Source: DASUMP01 sp036277635 (GTDB taxonomy: Bacteria; Actinomycetota; Acidimicrobiia; IMCC26256; PALSA-610). From it: a stretch of DNA of 13,914 nucleotides. The notes below the pieces were generated by a model, which saw nothing but the letters and a program-made list of their open reading frames with translations, did not search any database and had not been told where the DNA came from. The DNA lies in the NCBI GenBank assembly GCA_036277635.1, contig DASUMP010000038.1, positions 1-13,914 of the forward strand, written 5' to 3'. This document shows, piece after piece, positions 1-6,840 of the stretch (the stretch's first letter is position 1; each line of letters opens with the position of its first letter). The position numbers and the translations under genes are program-made.

Positions 1-78
1 CGCGCCGGGTGGGCGGCGTCCAGACTCGCTGAGCGGCTCCGCTACGGATGGCGCAACCGGGGTACCACGGAAAGGTGA
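1..78 (+). CDS. Possible C-terminal tail of an upstream gene (partial)
   Basis: Reading from base 1, the first frame is open for 25 codons and stops at TGA 76-78, ten bases before the next start codon. The visible residues are rich in Arg, Ala and Leu with several Trp (a tail like AERLRYGWRNRGTTER), compatible with the helical, basic end of a protein. The close spacing to the DUF3499-like gene suggests one operon. The stretch is too short to name a family, and the frame of the next gene is also open upstream here, so this is a tentative call. Confidence 0.35.
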   Translation, partial: RAGWAASRLAERLRYGWRNRGTTER

Positions 79-88
79 AGGCGACCGC

Positions 89-505
89 ATGAATGCCCGC
101 CCCAGCTGGGCGAGGCGCTTCCGACCCGTCAACGAGCGCACGTGCGCACGCCCGGGATGCACCGCGCCCGCCATCACCACGCTGCAGTTCCTCCCGACGC
201 GTCGCGAAGCACGTCTGGTCGCGCTCGATCCGGCCGGCGCGCCGGTCCCGGGAGACCGCTGCGAGCACCACGCCACGGCGGTCGTGCTCCCCCGGGGTTG
301 GCAGCTGTGCGACGAGCGCCCGAGCGCCGCGGTGCACCCGCTGGCCAAGCGCATCGAGCACGTCGACACGCCCCCGGACGTCCCGGCGAGCAGCCGAGCC
401 GCTCGGGCCGGCGACGCCGCGCACTCCGACCCGGAGCTCGATCGCCTCCTCGACGCCGACAGCCCCTTGCTGCGGAGAGCCTTCCGCAACTCGCGGGGGG
501 CTTAG
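89..505 (+). CDS. DUF3499-like small actinobacterial protein
   Basis: The protein has 138 residues and unknown function. The N-terminal half carries a C-x4-C pair (C19, C24, in CARPGC) followed by alternating beta-type residues. A second cluster, CEHH at 58-61, leads into a PRGW motif at 68-71. The order CxxxxC, then CxxH, then PRGW is the layout I associate with the DUF3499 family of actinobacteria, whose length is close to this. The Cys/His set could bind zinc; that is inference. The C-terminal half is Ala/Arg/Asp-rich and probably disordered. An AAGG-containing purine stretch lies 8 to 15 bases before the ATG. The stop codon overlaps the end of the convergent VOC gene by 4 bases. In mycobacteria the homologue sits near cell-envelope and sugar-nucleotide genes, recalled from memory. 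Confidence 0.72.
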   Translation: MNARPSWARRFRPVNERTCARPGCTAPAITTLQFLPTRREARLVALDPAGAPVPGDRCEHHATAVVLPRGWQLCDERPSAAVHPLAKRIEHVDTPPDVPASSRAARAGDAAHSDPELDRLLDADSPLLRRAFRNSRGA

Positions 506-939
506 TCGAGCGTGGCGCGATAGCTCATCGGCAACAGCTCGACGAGCTGACCCTCGGGGTCGCGCACGAAGACGGCCGCGCCGATGTCGGTGTCGGCGAG
601 CACCTCGCCGCCGTAGTCGGGGATCCGAGCGAGCACGGCGGGGATGTCCTCGACCGAGAGCGAGATGTGGGTCAGACCCGGCTCGTTCACCACTCGGGGG
701 CGCGCACCCGGACCGGGACGCTGCGCGAAGTGCAACAGCTCGAGCACGAGGCCGTCGCGACGGAGGTAGCACGCGGTCATGCCGAGCGGTGGCTCCAGCC
801 CTAACAGGCGCGCCGACGGCTCGTCGGGTGGCCGGATCTCACGTTCGACCACGAAGTCGAACAGCTCGACGTAGAACCGACGAGCGCGGTCGAGGTCGGT
901 GACGCACTGCCCCACGTGGTTGAACACGGCATCGGCCAC
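502..939 (-). CDS. VOC-family (glyoxalase/bleomycin-resistance fold) protein
   Basis: The protein has 145 residues from a GTG start, the length of a single-chain vicinal-oxygen-chelate enzyme with two beta-alpha-beta-beta-beta modules. All four positions that normally bind the metal are filled: H8 (FNHVGQ), E67 (LVLELLHF), H91 (GLTHISL) and E134 (GQLVELLP). It should therefore be a metal-dependent enzyme rather than a binding protein. The family includes lactoylglutathione lyase, methylmalonyl-CoA epimerase and ring-cleaving dioxygenases; nothing here chooses between them. I chose GTG at 939 because the conserved NHV strand begins seven residues in and AGGA lies about 8 bases upstream. The same frame stays open much further, antisense to the next gene, but that extension shows no family features. 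It is divergent from the NamH-like gene with only 51 bases between starts, so the promoters are probably shared. Confidence 0.85.
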   Translation of the reverse strand: MADAVFNHVGQCVTDLDRARRFYVELFDFVVEREIRPPDEPSARLLGLEPPLGMTACYLRRDGLVLELLHFAQRPGPGARPRVVNEPGLTHISLSVEDIPAVLARIPDYGGEVLADTDIGAAVFVRDPEGQLVELLPMSYRATLD

Positions 940-990
940 GGTTCGATCCTGGCACGCCTGTCGACGCAGTGTCAGCCGCGCCCCAGGACG

Positions 991-2559
991 GTGACGTCCG
1001 CCCGCGACAATGTCGACGTGCACATCACGTTCCTCGGTCACGCCGGGCTCTTCGTCGAGACACGCCACGGCTCGGTCTTGTGCGACCCGTGGTTCACTCC
1101 GGCGTACTTCGAGTCGTGGGTCCCGGTCCCGCGCAACGACACGATCGATCCGAAGCTCCTCGCTCACCCCGACTTCCTCTACGTGTCGCACTTGCACCGC
1201 GACCACTTCGACCCCGACTGGCTCGCCGCTCACGTCGATCGCCGCACCCGCGTCCTGCTCCCCGACTTCACCGTCCCGTACCTCGAACGCGCGCTGACCG
1301 AGGTCGGGTTCTCGTCGTTCGTCCGCACGCGCAACGCCGAGACGATCGATCTCGACGGACTCGAAGTGTCGATCATCGCGATGAACGCGCCCGCCGACGG
1401 TCCGCTCGGCGACTCGGCGCTCGTGCTCGCCGATGGCACGACGCGTGTGCTCAACCAGAACGACGCTCGACCCGGCGACATCCCGTTGCTGCAGCGACTC
1501 GGTCCGTACGACGGGCACTTCCTGCAGTTCTCGGGCGCGATCTGGTACCCCGTCGCGTACGACTTCCCTCCCGACGAGCAGGCGCGCCTCGCCCGAGAGA
1601 AGCGCATCAACCAGATGGCGCGCGCCCGCCAGTACGTGGAATGGGTCGGAGCGCCCCATGTGTTCCCGAGCGCCGGTCCGCCGTGCTTCCTCGATCCCGC
1701 ACTCGCCCACCTCAACGACCTGCGCGACGAACCGACCAACATCTTCCCCGACCAGACCGTGTTCCTCGCCGAGCTCGCCGATCACCAGCTCACGGGGCAC
1801 CTGGTCGTGCCCGGAACCCGCATCGATCTCGACGGCGCGCGCTGCACGGTGACCCACCCGAGCGCCGCCGCCGCCCATGAACCGTTCGCCGACAAGCGCG
1901 CGTACCTGGAGCGCTACCGCGCCGACTGGGACGAGTGGATGGTCGAGCGTCGCCGCGCGTGGTCCTCACACGAGCACGACGTGGTCGCGGAGCTGGCCGA
2001 GTGGCTCGAACCGTTGCTCACGGCGGCGCCGATCACCTCCGCCGGTGTCGGCGGGTCGGTCGTGCTGGAGTGGGACGACGCGCCGGGCACGGGGGTCGTG
2101 ATCGACTTCATCGAGAGCCGCGTTCGGGAGTGGGCCGGCGAGCCCGCCGTGTACCGCGTGACACTCGACCGCCGCCTCGTCGCGGCGTGCATCGAGCGCC
2201 ACGAGGAGGACTGGGTCAACTCGTTGTTCCTGTCGTGTCGCTTCACCGCGCACCGCGACGGGCCCTTCAACGAACACGTCATGACGTTCTTCAAGGCGCT
2301 GTCACCCGACCGCATCGCGCACATCGAAGCGAGTCACCGCGCGACGCGGCGCGCCGACGAGCACTTCGAACACGACGGATGGCGGATCCAACGTTGGTGC
2401 CCACACCGGCAGGCCGACCTCGCGCGCTTCGGCGAGTTCGACGGCTCACGACTCACGTGCGCGCTGCACCACTGGCAGTGGGATCTCGAATCGGGTCGCT
2501 GCCTCACGAGCGACGATCCCGACAAACGCCTGCACTGCGAACGCGTCGCTGACGACTGA
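991..2559 (+). CDS. Metallo-beta-lactamase-fold/Rieske fusion, UDP-MurNAc hydroxylase (NamH)-like
   Basis: The protein has 522 residues. Residues about 10-300 form a metallo-beta-lactamase (UlaG-like) fold: ITFLGHAG opens the first strands, DPWF follows, and the metal motif is HLHRDH (H67, H69, D71, H72). The C-terminal part has a Rieske [2Fe-2S] site, C470-P-H472, then 17 residues, then C490-x2-H493. An MBL fold joined to a Rieske domain is the signature of CMP-Neu5Ac hydroxylase and its bacterial relative NamH. NamH oxidises UDP-N-acetylmuramic acid to the N-glycolyl form used in mycobacterial peptidoglycan. Length also fits mycobacterial NamH (about 516 residues, from memory). No sialic-acid genes are visible, so the NamH role is the better guess, but the substrate is not proven. 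The start is uncertain: GTG 991 has AGGA only 2 bases away, and GTG 1018 lies nearer the conserved strand. Electron-donor partners are not adjacent. Confidence 0.78.
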   Translation: MTSARDNVDVHITFLGHAGLFVETRHGSVLCDPWFTPAYFESWVPVPRNDTIDPKLLAHPDFLYVSHLHRDHFDPDWLAAHVDRRTRVLLPDFTVPYLERALTEVGFSSFVRTRNAETIDLDGLEVSIIAMNAPADGPLGDSALVLADGTTRVLNQNDARPGDIPLLQRLGPYDGHFLQFSGAIWYPVAYDFPPDEQARLAREKRINQMARARQYVEWVGAPHVFPSAGPPCFLDPALAHLNDLRDEPTNIFPDQTVFLAELADHQLTGHLVVPGTRIDLDGARCTVTHPSAAAAHEPFADKRAYLERYRADWDEWMVERRRAWSSHEHDVVAELAEWLEPLLTAAPITSAGVGGSVVLEWDDAPGTGVVIDFIESRVREWAGEPAVYRVTLDRRLVAACIERHEEDWVNSLFLSCRFTAHRDGPFNEHVMTFFKALSPDRIAHIEASHRATRRADEHFEHDGWRIQRWCPHRQADLARFGEFDGSRLTCALHHWQWDLESGRCLTSDDPDKRLHCERVADD

Positions 2560-2578
2560 GCGGCGTCGACGCGCTCTG

Positions 2579-3067
2579 TCAGGTGAGCGCGAGTACGTCG
2601 GGCTGCAACGCGCGGACAAGTCCTTCGAACCATCGTTCGATGGATCGTTCCTGGAGACGCTCCGCGCGCGACCGGGGGACGGGCACCGCCGGGGCGAACC
2701 GGAGCGACGCGGTGAGCGTCGTCGCGCTCCCCGCAGGCGTCAGCTCCCACCGCAGTACGGACGCACCCCGTGCCGAGAGCGAGGACCACACCAACAACGT
2801 GGGTTCCACCACCTCGAGCACACGTGTGCGGGTGCTGGTCCCGCGCCACACCCACTCGAACACCGACCCCGGCCGGTGCGGGCCGAGGGCGACGGCGTAC
2901 GACACGTCGGGATGCCATTCGGTCCACCGCGCGATGTCGGATTGGACCGAGAACACGCGTGCTGCGGGTGCCGCGAGCTCCACGCTGCGCACGACGCAGA
3001 TCTGTTCCGTCGTGGCGTCGCTCGCCGCCGCACCGCCGGGATCGGTTCGGGTGTCGAGGGTGGTCAC
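2579..3067 (-). CDS. SRPBCC-family protein (polyketide cyclase/START-like fold)
   Basis: The protein has 162 residues, begins at GTG and is preceded by a strong GAGAGGGGA ribosome site about 6 bases upstream. After a flexible Thr/Ala/Asp-rich start of some 20 residues, residues 23-160 have the SRPBCC pattern. A strand around VVRSVELAAPAARVFSV leads to a helix and the IARWTEWHPDV turn, then a series of beta strands (FEWVWRG, RVLEVVEPTLLVWSS), and finally a long C-terminal helix (RLQERSIERWFEGLVRAL). The W-x-x-W-H-P turn is typical of the Polyketide_cyc2 subgroup. Members bind hydrophobic ligands or act as cyclases, and many are of unknown role. It converges on the NamH-like gene (19 bases between stops) and is divergent from the STAS gene across a 178-base gap. 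The ligand cannot be named. Confidence 0.75.
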   Translation of the reverse strand: MTTLDTRTDPGGAAASDATTEQICVVRSVELAAPAARVFSVQSDIARWTEWHPDVSYAVALGPHRPGSVFEWVWRGTSTRTRVLEVVEPTLLVWSSLSARGASVLRWELTPAGSATTLTASLRFAPAVPVPRSRAERLQERSIERWFEGLVRALQPDVLALT

Positions 3068-3183
3068 GATCGGTCCCCTCTCCGCACGGCCGGCCGTTCG
3101 CCCGCCTGGTCCGATCACCCAGTGTCGATCACTCGACGCGCGGACCAGCGCGCATCGTGTTGCGATTCCTTGACGAAGTCTCC

Positions 3184-3211
3184 GTGACGAAGGGTCACAC
3201 CCGATCGTCAC
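3184..3211. promoter_or_regulatory. Cluster of GTGAC/GTCAC elements upstream of the STAS gene
   Basis: GTGAC at 3184-3188 and GTCAC at 3194-3198 form an inverted pair with a 5-base spacer. A second GTCAC at 3207-3211 makes a direct repeat with the first, 13 bases start to start. TGACGAAG also occurs twice, at 3171-3178 and 3185-3192, and TTGACG at 3170-3175 could serve as a -35 box, though I see no matching -10. GTCAC-type repeats are reported for MtrA sites in actinobacteria (from memory), and an MtrA-like regulator is encoded 420 bases downstream, so autoregulation is possible. Short motifs of this kind also occur by chance. Confidence 0.3.
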
Positions 3212-3245
3212 GCGTCCGCAACACAGCGTGGTCAGGATCCCCCCC

Positions 3246-3563
3246 GTGACCAGCGGACTCGCACCCGAGACCACCCGATCGTGGATCGCGATGGGCGCAA
3301 CGCGCGTCACGGTCGGTGACGCCGACGACGCGATCGTCCTCAGCGTCGACGGGCCCCTCGACGCCGACGGCGGACGCCTCGTGCGGGAAGTCACCGAGGC
3401 CGCGATCCTGTCCCGCAGCGACGAGCGCCCTATCGAGGTCGACCTGCGCGGCGTTGCCCGGCTCACGGTCGACGGGCTCCGAGCGATCGCCGAGTGCGCC
3501 GCGCTGGGCCCGGGCGTGCGGTTCCGCATGGGTCGCGTCGAGTCGATACCCGTCGACGACTGA
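3246..3563 (+). CDS. STAS-domain protein (anti-anti-sigma-like), degenerate phosphosite
   Basis: The protein has 105 residues from GTG, with AGGA and an 8-base spacer before the start; an upstream in-frame GTG at 3228 has no such site. Residues about 20-100 follow the STAS layout. A strand AIVLSVDGPLD is followed by a helix, a strand IEVDLRGVARL, a loop, and a helix GLRAIAECAALG. In anti-anti-sigma factors the loop is usually D-S-S/T-G, with the serine phosphorylated by an RsbW-type kinase. Here the matching residues 73-77 read L-T-V-D-G, so that serine is absent. The protein may be a constitutive binding partner or no longer part of a phospho-switch. It lies 66 bases before the response regulator on the same strand and may share its transcript. 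Confidence 0.6.
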   Translation: MTSGLAPETTRSWIAMGATRVTVGDADDAIVLSVDGPLDADGGRLVREVTEAAILSRSDERPIEVDLRGVARLTVDGLRAIAECAALGPGVRFRMGRVESIPVDD

Positions 3564-3629
3564 CGTCGTCCCCGCAGGTGTCGCGCGCCCGCACGCCGCG
3601 CGTCGCCTCGACAAGGCATCATCGCGTCC

Positions 3630-4310
3630 GTGGCCTCCCGAATCCTCGCCGTCGAAGACGACACTCGAATTCGCGCCGTGATCCGGCTCGCCCTCGAGGA
3701 AGAGGGCTACGACGTGATCGAAGCCGACTCCGCCGAAGAGGCACTCGAGCTGTTCGCGACGAGCGACCCCGACGTCGTGTTGGTCGACCTCATGCTCCCT
3801 GGTCGCAACGGCTTCGACTTGTGTCGAGACCTGCGGCGCTCGAGCGACGTGCCGATCATCATGGTCACGGCGCGCAACGACACCCATGACGTCGTCGCCG
3901 GACTCGAGGCCGGAGCCGACGACTACGTCGTGAAGCCCTTCGTCGTGAAGGAGCTCGCCGCCCGCATCCGGTCGTCGCTGCGGCGCTCACGGCGCACCGA
4001 GGGCGGCAACGAGCGCCTGGTCTTCGGCGACCTCGACATCCGCCCCGACGCCGGCGTCGTGTTGATGGGCGAGAACGAAGTGTCGCTCACCAAGACCGAG
4101 TTCCGCCTCCTGTGCGAGCTCGCGCAGCACGCCGGCATGGTGCTGAGTCGCGAGCAGCTCCTCGAGCGCGTGTGGAACTACGACTACTTCGGCGACACCC
4201 GGGTCGTCGACGCGCACATCCGGCGCCTGCGCACGAAGGTCGAGCGCGACCCGTCCGAGCCGGAGCACATCGTGACCGTCCGCGGCCTCGGCTACCGAAT
4301 GCAGACATGA
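3630..4310 (+). CDS. OmpR/PhoB-family response regulator, MtrA-like
   Basis: The protein has 226 residues. The receiver domain, about 4-115, has the acidic pair D10-D11, phospho-acceptor D53 (VVLVDLMLPG), T80 (MVTAR) and K102 (VVKPF). The C-terminal winged helix, about 130-225, shows SLTKTEFRLLCEL, the recognition-helix region around DTRVVDAHIRRLRTKVE and the closing TVRGLGYR. The segments GLEAGADDYVVKPF and DTRVVDAHIRRLR are close to actinobacterial MtrA as I recall it. Neighbours support this: a histidine kinase starts inside its stop codon (ATGA) and a GerMN lipoprotein follows, the order of mtrA-mtrB-lpqB. MtrA controls cell-wall and cell-division genes in other actinobacteria. The GTG start is set by the first strand (RILAVEDD); only a weak AAGG lies about 13 bases upstream, so it could be leaderless. 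Confidence 0.88.
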   Translation: MASRILAVEDDTRIRAVIRLALEEEGYDVIEADSAEEALELFATSDPDVVLVDLMLPGRNGFDLCRDLRRSSDVPIIMVTARNDTHDVVAGLEAGADDYVVKPFVVKELAARIRSSLRRSRRTEGGNERLVFGDLDIRPDAGVVLMGENEVSLTKTEFRLLCELAQHAGMVLSREQLLERVWNYDYFGDTRVVDAHIRRLRTKVERDPSEPEHIVTVRGLGYRMQT

Positions 4311-5704
4311 CCGAGACGCCGGCGCCCGCCCGCGGCTTCGGCCGCGGCCTGCGCTTCCGTGTCACCTTCGCGTTCGCACTCTCGGGACTGCTCGTCGCAA
4401 CAGTCATCGCCGCGGTCACCGACACGTTCGCGTCGCGCTATGTCGTGCGGCAACGAGAAGACACCGCCACGCAGCAGGCGTACCTCGACGCCCGACTCGT
4501 GCGCGACGAGCTCGCGGGGAGCGACCGGACGCCGAGCGACGCGCTCGGCGCACTCGAGCTGCCGAGCGGCACCGATGTGGTGCTGTTCCACGAAGGGCAG
4601 TGGTTCGCGAGCGGGCTCGCGACGAGCGAGGAGTCGCTCCCGATCGAGCTGCGCGAACGCGTGCTGGCCGGGGAGCCGCTGCACCAGCGGTTCCGGACTC
4701 GCGGCGAGCCCGTCATCGCCACGGGGATCCCGATCCCCTCGGTCGACGCGCGGTTCTTCGAGATCGTCTCGCTCGAAGAGCTGGAGCGAACGCTGGGGAT
4801 CATCCGCGCCACCTTGTTGGGGGCGGCCATCACGACCACCCTCGGCGCCGCGCTGCTCGGCTTGTGGGTCGGTCGACGGGTACTGCGACCGGTCGGCGAG
4901 GTGAGCCGCGCGGCGGTGAGCATCGCCGAGGGCGATCTCGACACCCGGCTCGATCCCGGATCCGATCCGGATCTCGCGCAGCTCGCGAACGCCTTCAACG
5001 CGATGGTCGACGCGTTGCAGGCGCGGATCGAGCGCGACGCGCGTTTCGCCGCCGACGTCTCGCACGAGCTGCGCTCGCCGATCACCACGCTCGCCGCGAG
5101 CGCCGAGATGATGCAGTCGCGTCGCGCCGATCTCCCGGAGCGCTCGCAGATGGCGCTCGACCTCCTCGTCGAAGAAGTCCGCCGTTTCCAAGACGTCGTC
5201 GAAGAGCTCCTCGAGCTGGGCCGGATCGACGCCGGCGTCGAACCGCTGGAGCCGGAACCCGTCGTGCTCGGCGAGCTGCTGCTCCAGGCCGTCACCCGCC
5301 GGCACGGCGAGCTCAGCTCGTCGATCGAGCTCGGGATGGACGTGAGCACGGCTCCGTTGCTCGTCGACAAGCGGCGACTGCAACGAGTGCTCGCGAACCT
5401 GTTCGAGAACGCCGAGAGCCACGGCGGTGGCGTCGTCGCCGTCACCGCGCGGCGGGAGGACGGTCGGGCATACATCGTCGTCGACGACGCCGGACCGGGC
5501 ATCCCCGATGCCGACCGCACCAAGGTGTTCGAGCGCTTCTACCGCGGGAGCGCATCCGGACGGCGCGGGTCGGCGAGCGGCTCGGGTCTCGGCCTCGCGC
5601 TCGTCGCCGAACACCTCGCCGCGATGGGCGGGTCGGTCGCGATCACCGATCGGCCCGGCGGCGGGGCGCGCGTCGTCGTCGAGATCCCGTGGCGCGCGCC
5701 GTGA
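4307..5704 (+). CDS. Membrane sensor histidine kinase, MtrB-like
   Basis: The protein has 465 residues. TM1 spans about 17-41, an extracytoplasmic sensor loop 42-163, and TM2 165-187. A HAMP linker follows at about 188-242 (RRVLRPVGEVSRA, IAEGDLDTRL). The dimerisation/phospho-acceptor helix carries H253 in DVSHELRSPITTL, and the ATPase domain has the N box (N368, LFENAESHGGG), G1 (VDDAGPGIP), F box (FERFYRG) and G2 (GSGLGLALV). All catalytic boxes are intact. It begins at an ATG overlapping the regulator stop by 4 bases and ends by overlapping the lipoprotein start (GTGA), so all three should be translationally coupled. It is shorter than mycobacterial MtrB (about 567 residues, from memory), mainly in the extracytoplasmic part. 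The signal sensed cannot be read from the sequence. Confidence 0.88.
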   Translation: MTETPAPARGFGRGLRFRVTFAFALSGLLVATVIAAVTDTFASRYVVRQREDTATQQAYLDARLVRDELAGSDRTPSDALGALELPSGTDVVLFHEGQWFASGLATSEESLPIELRERVLAGEPLHQRFRTRGEPVIATGIPIPSVDARFFEIVSLEELERTLGIIRATLLGAAITTTLGAALLGLWVGRRVLRPVGEVSRAAVSIAEGDLDTRLDPGSDPDLAQLANAFNAMVDALQARIERDARFAADVSHELRSPITTLAASAEMMQSRRADLPERSQMALDLLVEEVRRFQDVVEELLELGRIDAGVEPLEPEPVVLGELLLQAVTRRHGELSSSIELGMDVSTAPLLVDKRRLQRVLANLFENAESHGGGVVAVTARREDGRAYIVVDDAGPGIPDADRTKVFERFYRGSASGRRGSASGSGLGLALVAEHLAAMGGSVAITDRPGGGARVVVEIPWRAP

Positions 5705-6327
5705 TCCGCGGTCGCCCCCGCCGCGTCGCCGCACTCGTTGCGTGCGGCGCGTTCGCCGTCGCGGTCGGCGCGTGCGGGGTCGAGACCGAATCAGAACCGA
5801 ACACACTGCGCGCCGACGACGTCCCGTTCGGACTGCTCGACCCGTCGGCCCCAACGACGACGAGCACCACGCCGAGCGCCACGACGCTGCCGTCCGACGA
5901 GGTCGAGATCGCGCAGATCCCGGTGTTCTTCCTGGCGCCGGCCGGGCTGACGCCGTTCTCCGTCGAGGTCGCGGCGGCCCCCACCCCCCAACGCCGTCTC
6001 GACGCGTTGTTCGCCGGCCCCCTGGCCGAGTGGCGAGCGCTCGGCGTGCGCAGCGCGGTCCCGCCCGTGCTCGATCGGATCACGGTTCGCCGCCAAGGTG
6101 CGACGGCACTCGTGGAGCTGAGCGAGGAGTTCCTCGACGCACTGACGCAGAACAGCGCCAGCCCCGCGCTCGCGCAGATCGTGTACACGCTCACGGCCGC
6201 GAAAGAGGTCGCGCGCGTCAGCTTCCTGAACGACGGCTCGCCGATCGACGTGGTGCGCCCCGACGGCACTCCCGTGCGTCGCCCGGTGACACGCGCCGAC
6301 TTCCCGCGCGCGTTGCTCGTCACCTGA
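5701..6327 (+). CDS. GerMN-domain lipoprotein, short LpqB-like
   Basis: The protein has 208 residues. The start gives a basic n-region (RGRPRR), a hydrophobic stretch and a lipobox VGA-C with C25, so it should be exported and lipid-anchored. A Thr/Ser/Pro-rich linker covers about 48-66. Residues about 70-185 match GerMN: a strand IPVFFL, RRLDALFAGPLAEWRALGVRSAVPPV, TALVELSEEF, and a helix around LAQIVYTLTA. In mycobacteria LpqB is encoded with MtrAB and modulates MtrB. LpqB there is nearly 600 residues with a C-terminal propeller-like domain, which is missing here, leaving essentially one GerMN domain. The GTG overlaps the kinase stop by 4 bases. Its stop lies 16 bases from the convergent cytochrome gene, with no obvious terminator between. 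Confidence 0.82.
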   Translation: MIRGRPRRVAALVACGAFAVAVGACGVETESEPNTLRADDVPFGLLDPSAPTTTSTTPSATTLPSDEVEIAQIPVFFLAPAGLTPFSVEVAAAPTPQRRLDALFAGPLAEWRALGVRSAVPPVLDRITVRRQGATALVELSEEFLDALTQNSASPALAQIVYTLTAAKEVARVSFLNDGSPIDVVRPDGTPVRRPVTRADFPRALLVT

Positions 6328-6343
6328 TGGTCACGAAGGGCTC

Positions 6344-6718
6344 TCAGAGCACCTCGCGCGTGTATCGAACGATCGCGTCGAGCTCGGCGTCGGAGAGCTC
6401 ACCTGAGAACCCGGGCATGACACCCCGCCCGGACGCGACGACCGCTCGTTGATCGGCCGGATCGGGATAGCGCTCGGTCACATCGCCCGCGAGGCGAGGA
6501 CCGGAAGCGCCCTGGCCGCTCAGACCGTGGCACGGCGCGCACGACCGCACGTAGACGTCGCGACCGACGTGCAAGACGGCATCGTTCGCCTGGGCGCCGG
6601 TCGGCTCGGGCGCCGCCGTCGGCTCCGGCGATCCACCGCACGCAGCTGCCGCGAACGCGGCGAGCACTGCGGTCCAGACGGTCACGGCTCGAGGCCGAGC
6701 GGCCCGCCGGATCCTCAC
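6344..6718 (-). CDS. c-type cytochrome lipoprotein (class I, single haem)
   Basis: The protein has 124 residues. The N terminus has a basic stretch (RIRRAARPR), a hydrophobic segment and a lipobox-like AAA-C (C27), followed by a Pro/Glu/Ala/Thr linker, so it is probably anchored outside the membrane. The haem site is C60-A-P-C63-H64. G-P-R-L-A-G follows at 73-78, and M101 in GVMPGF is the likely sixth ligand. The closing helix LSDAELDAIVRYTREVL is typical of small cytochrome c domains. It would shuttle electrons outside the membrane; the partner oxidase or dehydrogenase is not in the window. The GTG start gives the best signal peptide, although no clear ribosome site precedes it. An in-frame GTG at 6685 is the alternative. 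It is divergent from the RsbW-like gene. Confidence 0.85.
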   Translation of the reverse strand: MRIRRAARPRAVTVWTAVLAAFAAAACGGSPEPTAAPEPTGAQANDAVLHVGRDVYVRSCAPCHGLSGQGASGPRLAGDVTERYPDPADQRAVVASGRGVMPGFSGELSDAELDAIVRYTREVL

Positions 6719-6840
6719 GCGTCGCAGTCTGCCGCGAACTCCGGCGCGCGTTTGGCCGCGCCGTGTGGCGGGCATCCACCGCTGCGTGGTCCCGACTCGA
6801 TTCGACGTGTGGCCCTCACCCGGTCGACCGCCCTGAGCGC

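Noticed and set aside
93..902. Plus-strand frame of 269 codons overlapping the DUF3499-like and VOC genes
   Set aside because: Arg/Ser/Ala low-complexity translation, no motifs, and it covers two genes supported by family features.
1010..1297. ATG at 1010 as a start for the NamH-like gene
   Set aside because: It is out of frame with the HxHxDH coding sequence; GTG 991 or 1018 are the in-frame choices.
940..1878. Long open minus-strand frame continuing upstream of the VOC gene
   Set aside because: It runs antisense to the NamH-like gene, has no family features and is Arg/Val/Glu-biased as expected from a shadow frame in GC-rich DNA. The VOC start at 939 has a ribosome site and gives the normal family length.
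991..2559. Beta-lactamase (antibiotic resistance)
   Set aside because: The HxHxDH site is common to the whole fold; the C-terminal Rieske site and UlaG-like opening point to a hydroxylase-type fusion.
2563..2572. Palindrome GCGTCGACGC between two convergent stops
   Set aside because: A 10-base palindrome built from common GC-rich words (GTCGAC) is expected by chance here, has no loop and is too short for a terminator.
4292..5854. Long open minus-strand frame opposite the histidine kinase
   Set aside because: Composition is dominated by Arg, Asp and Gly without domains, while the plus strand carries a complete kinase with all motifs.
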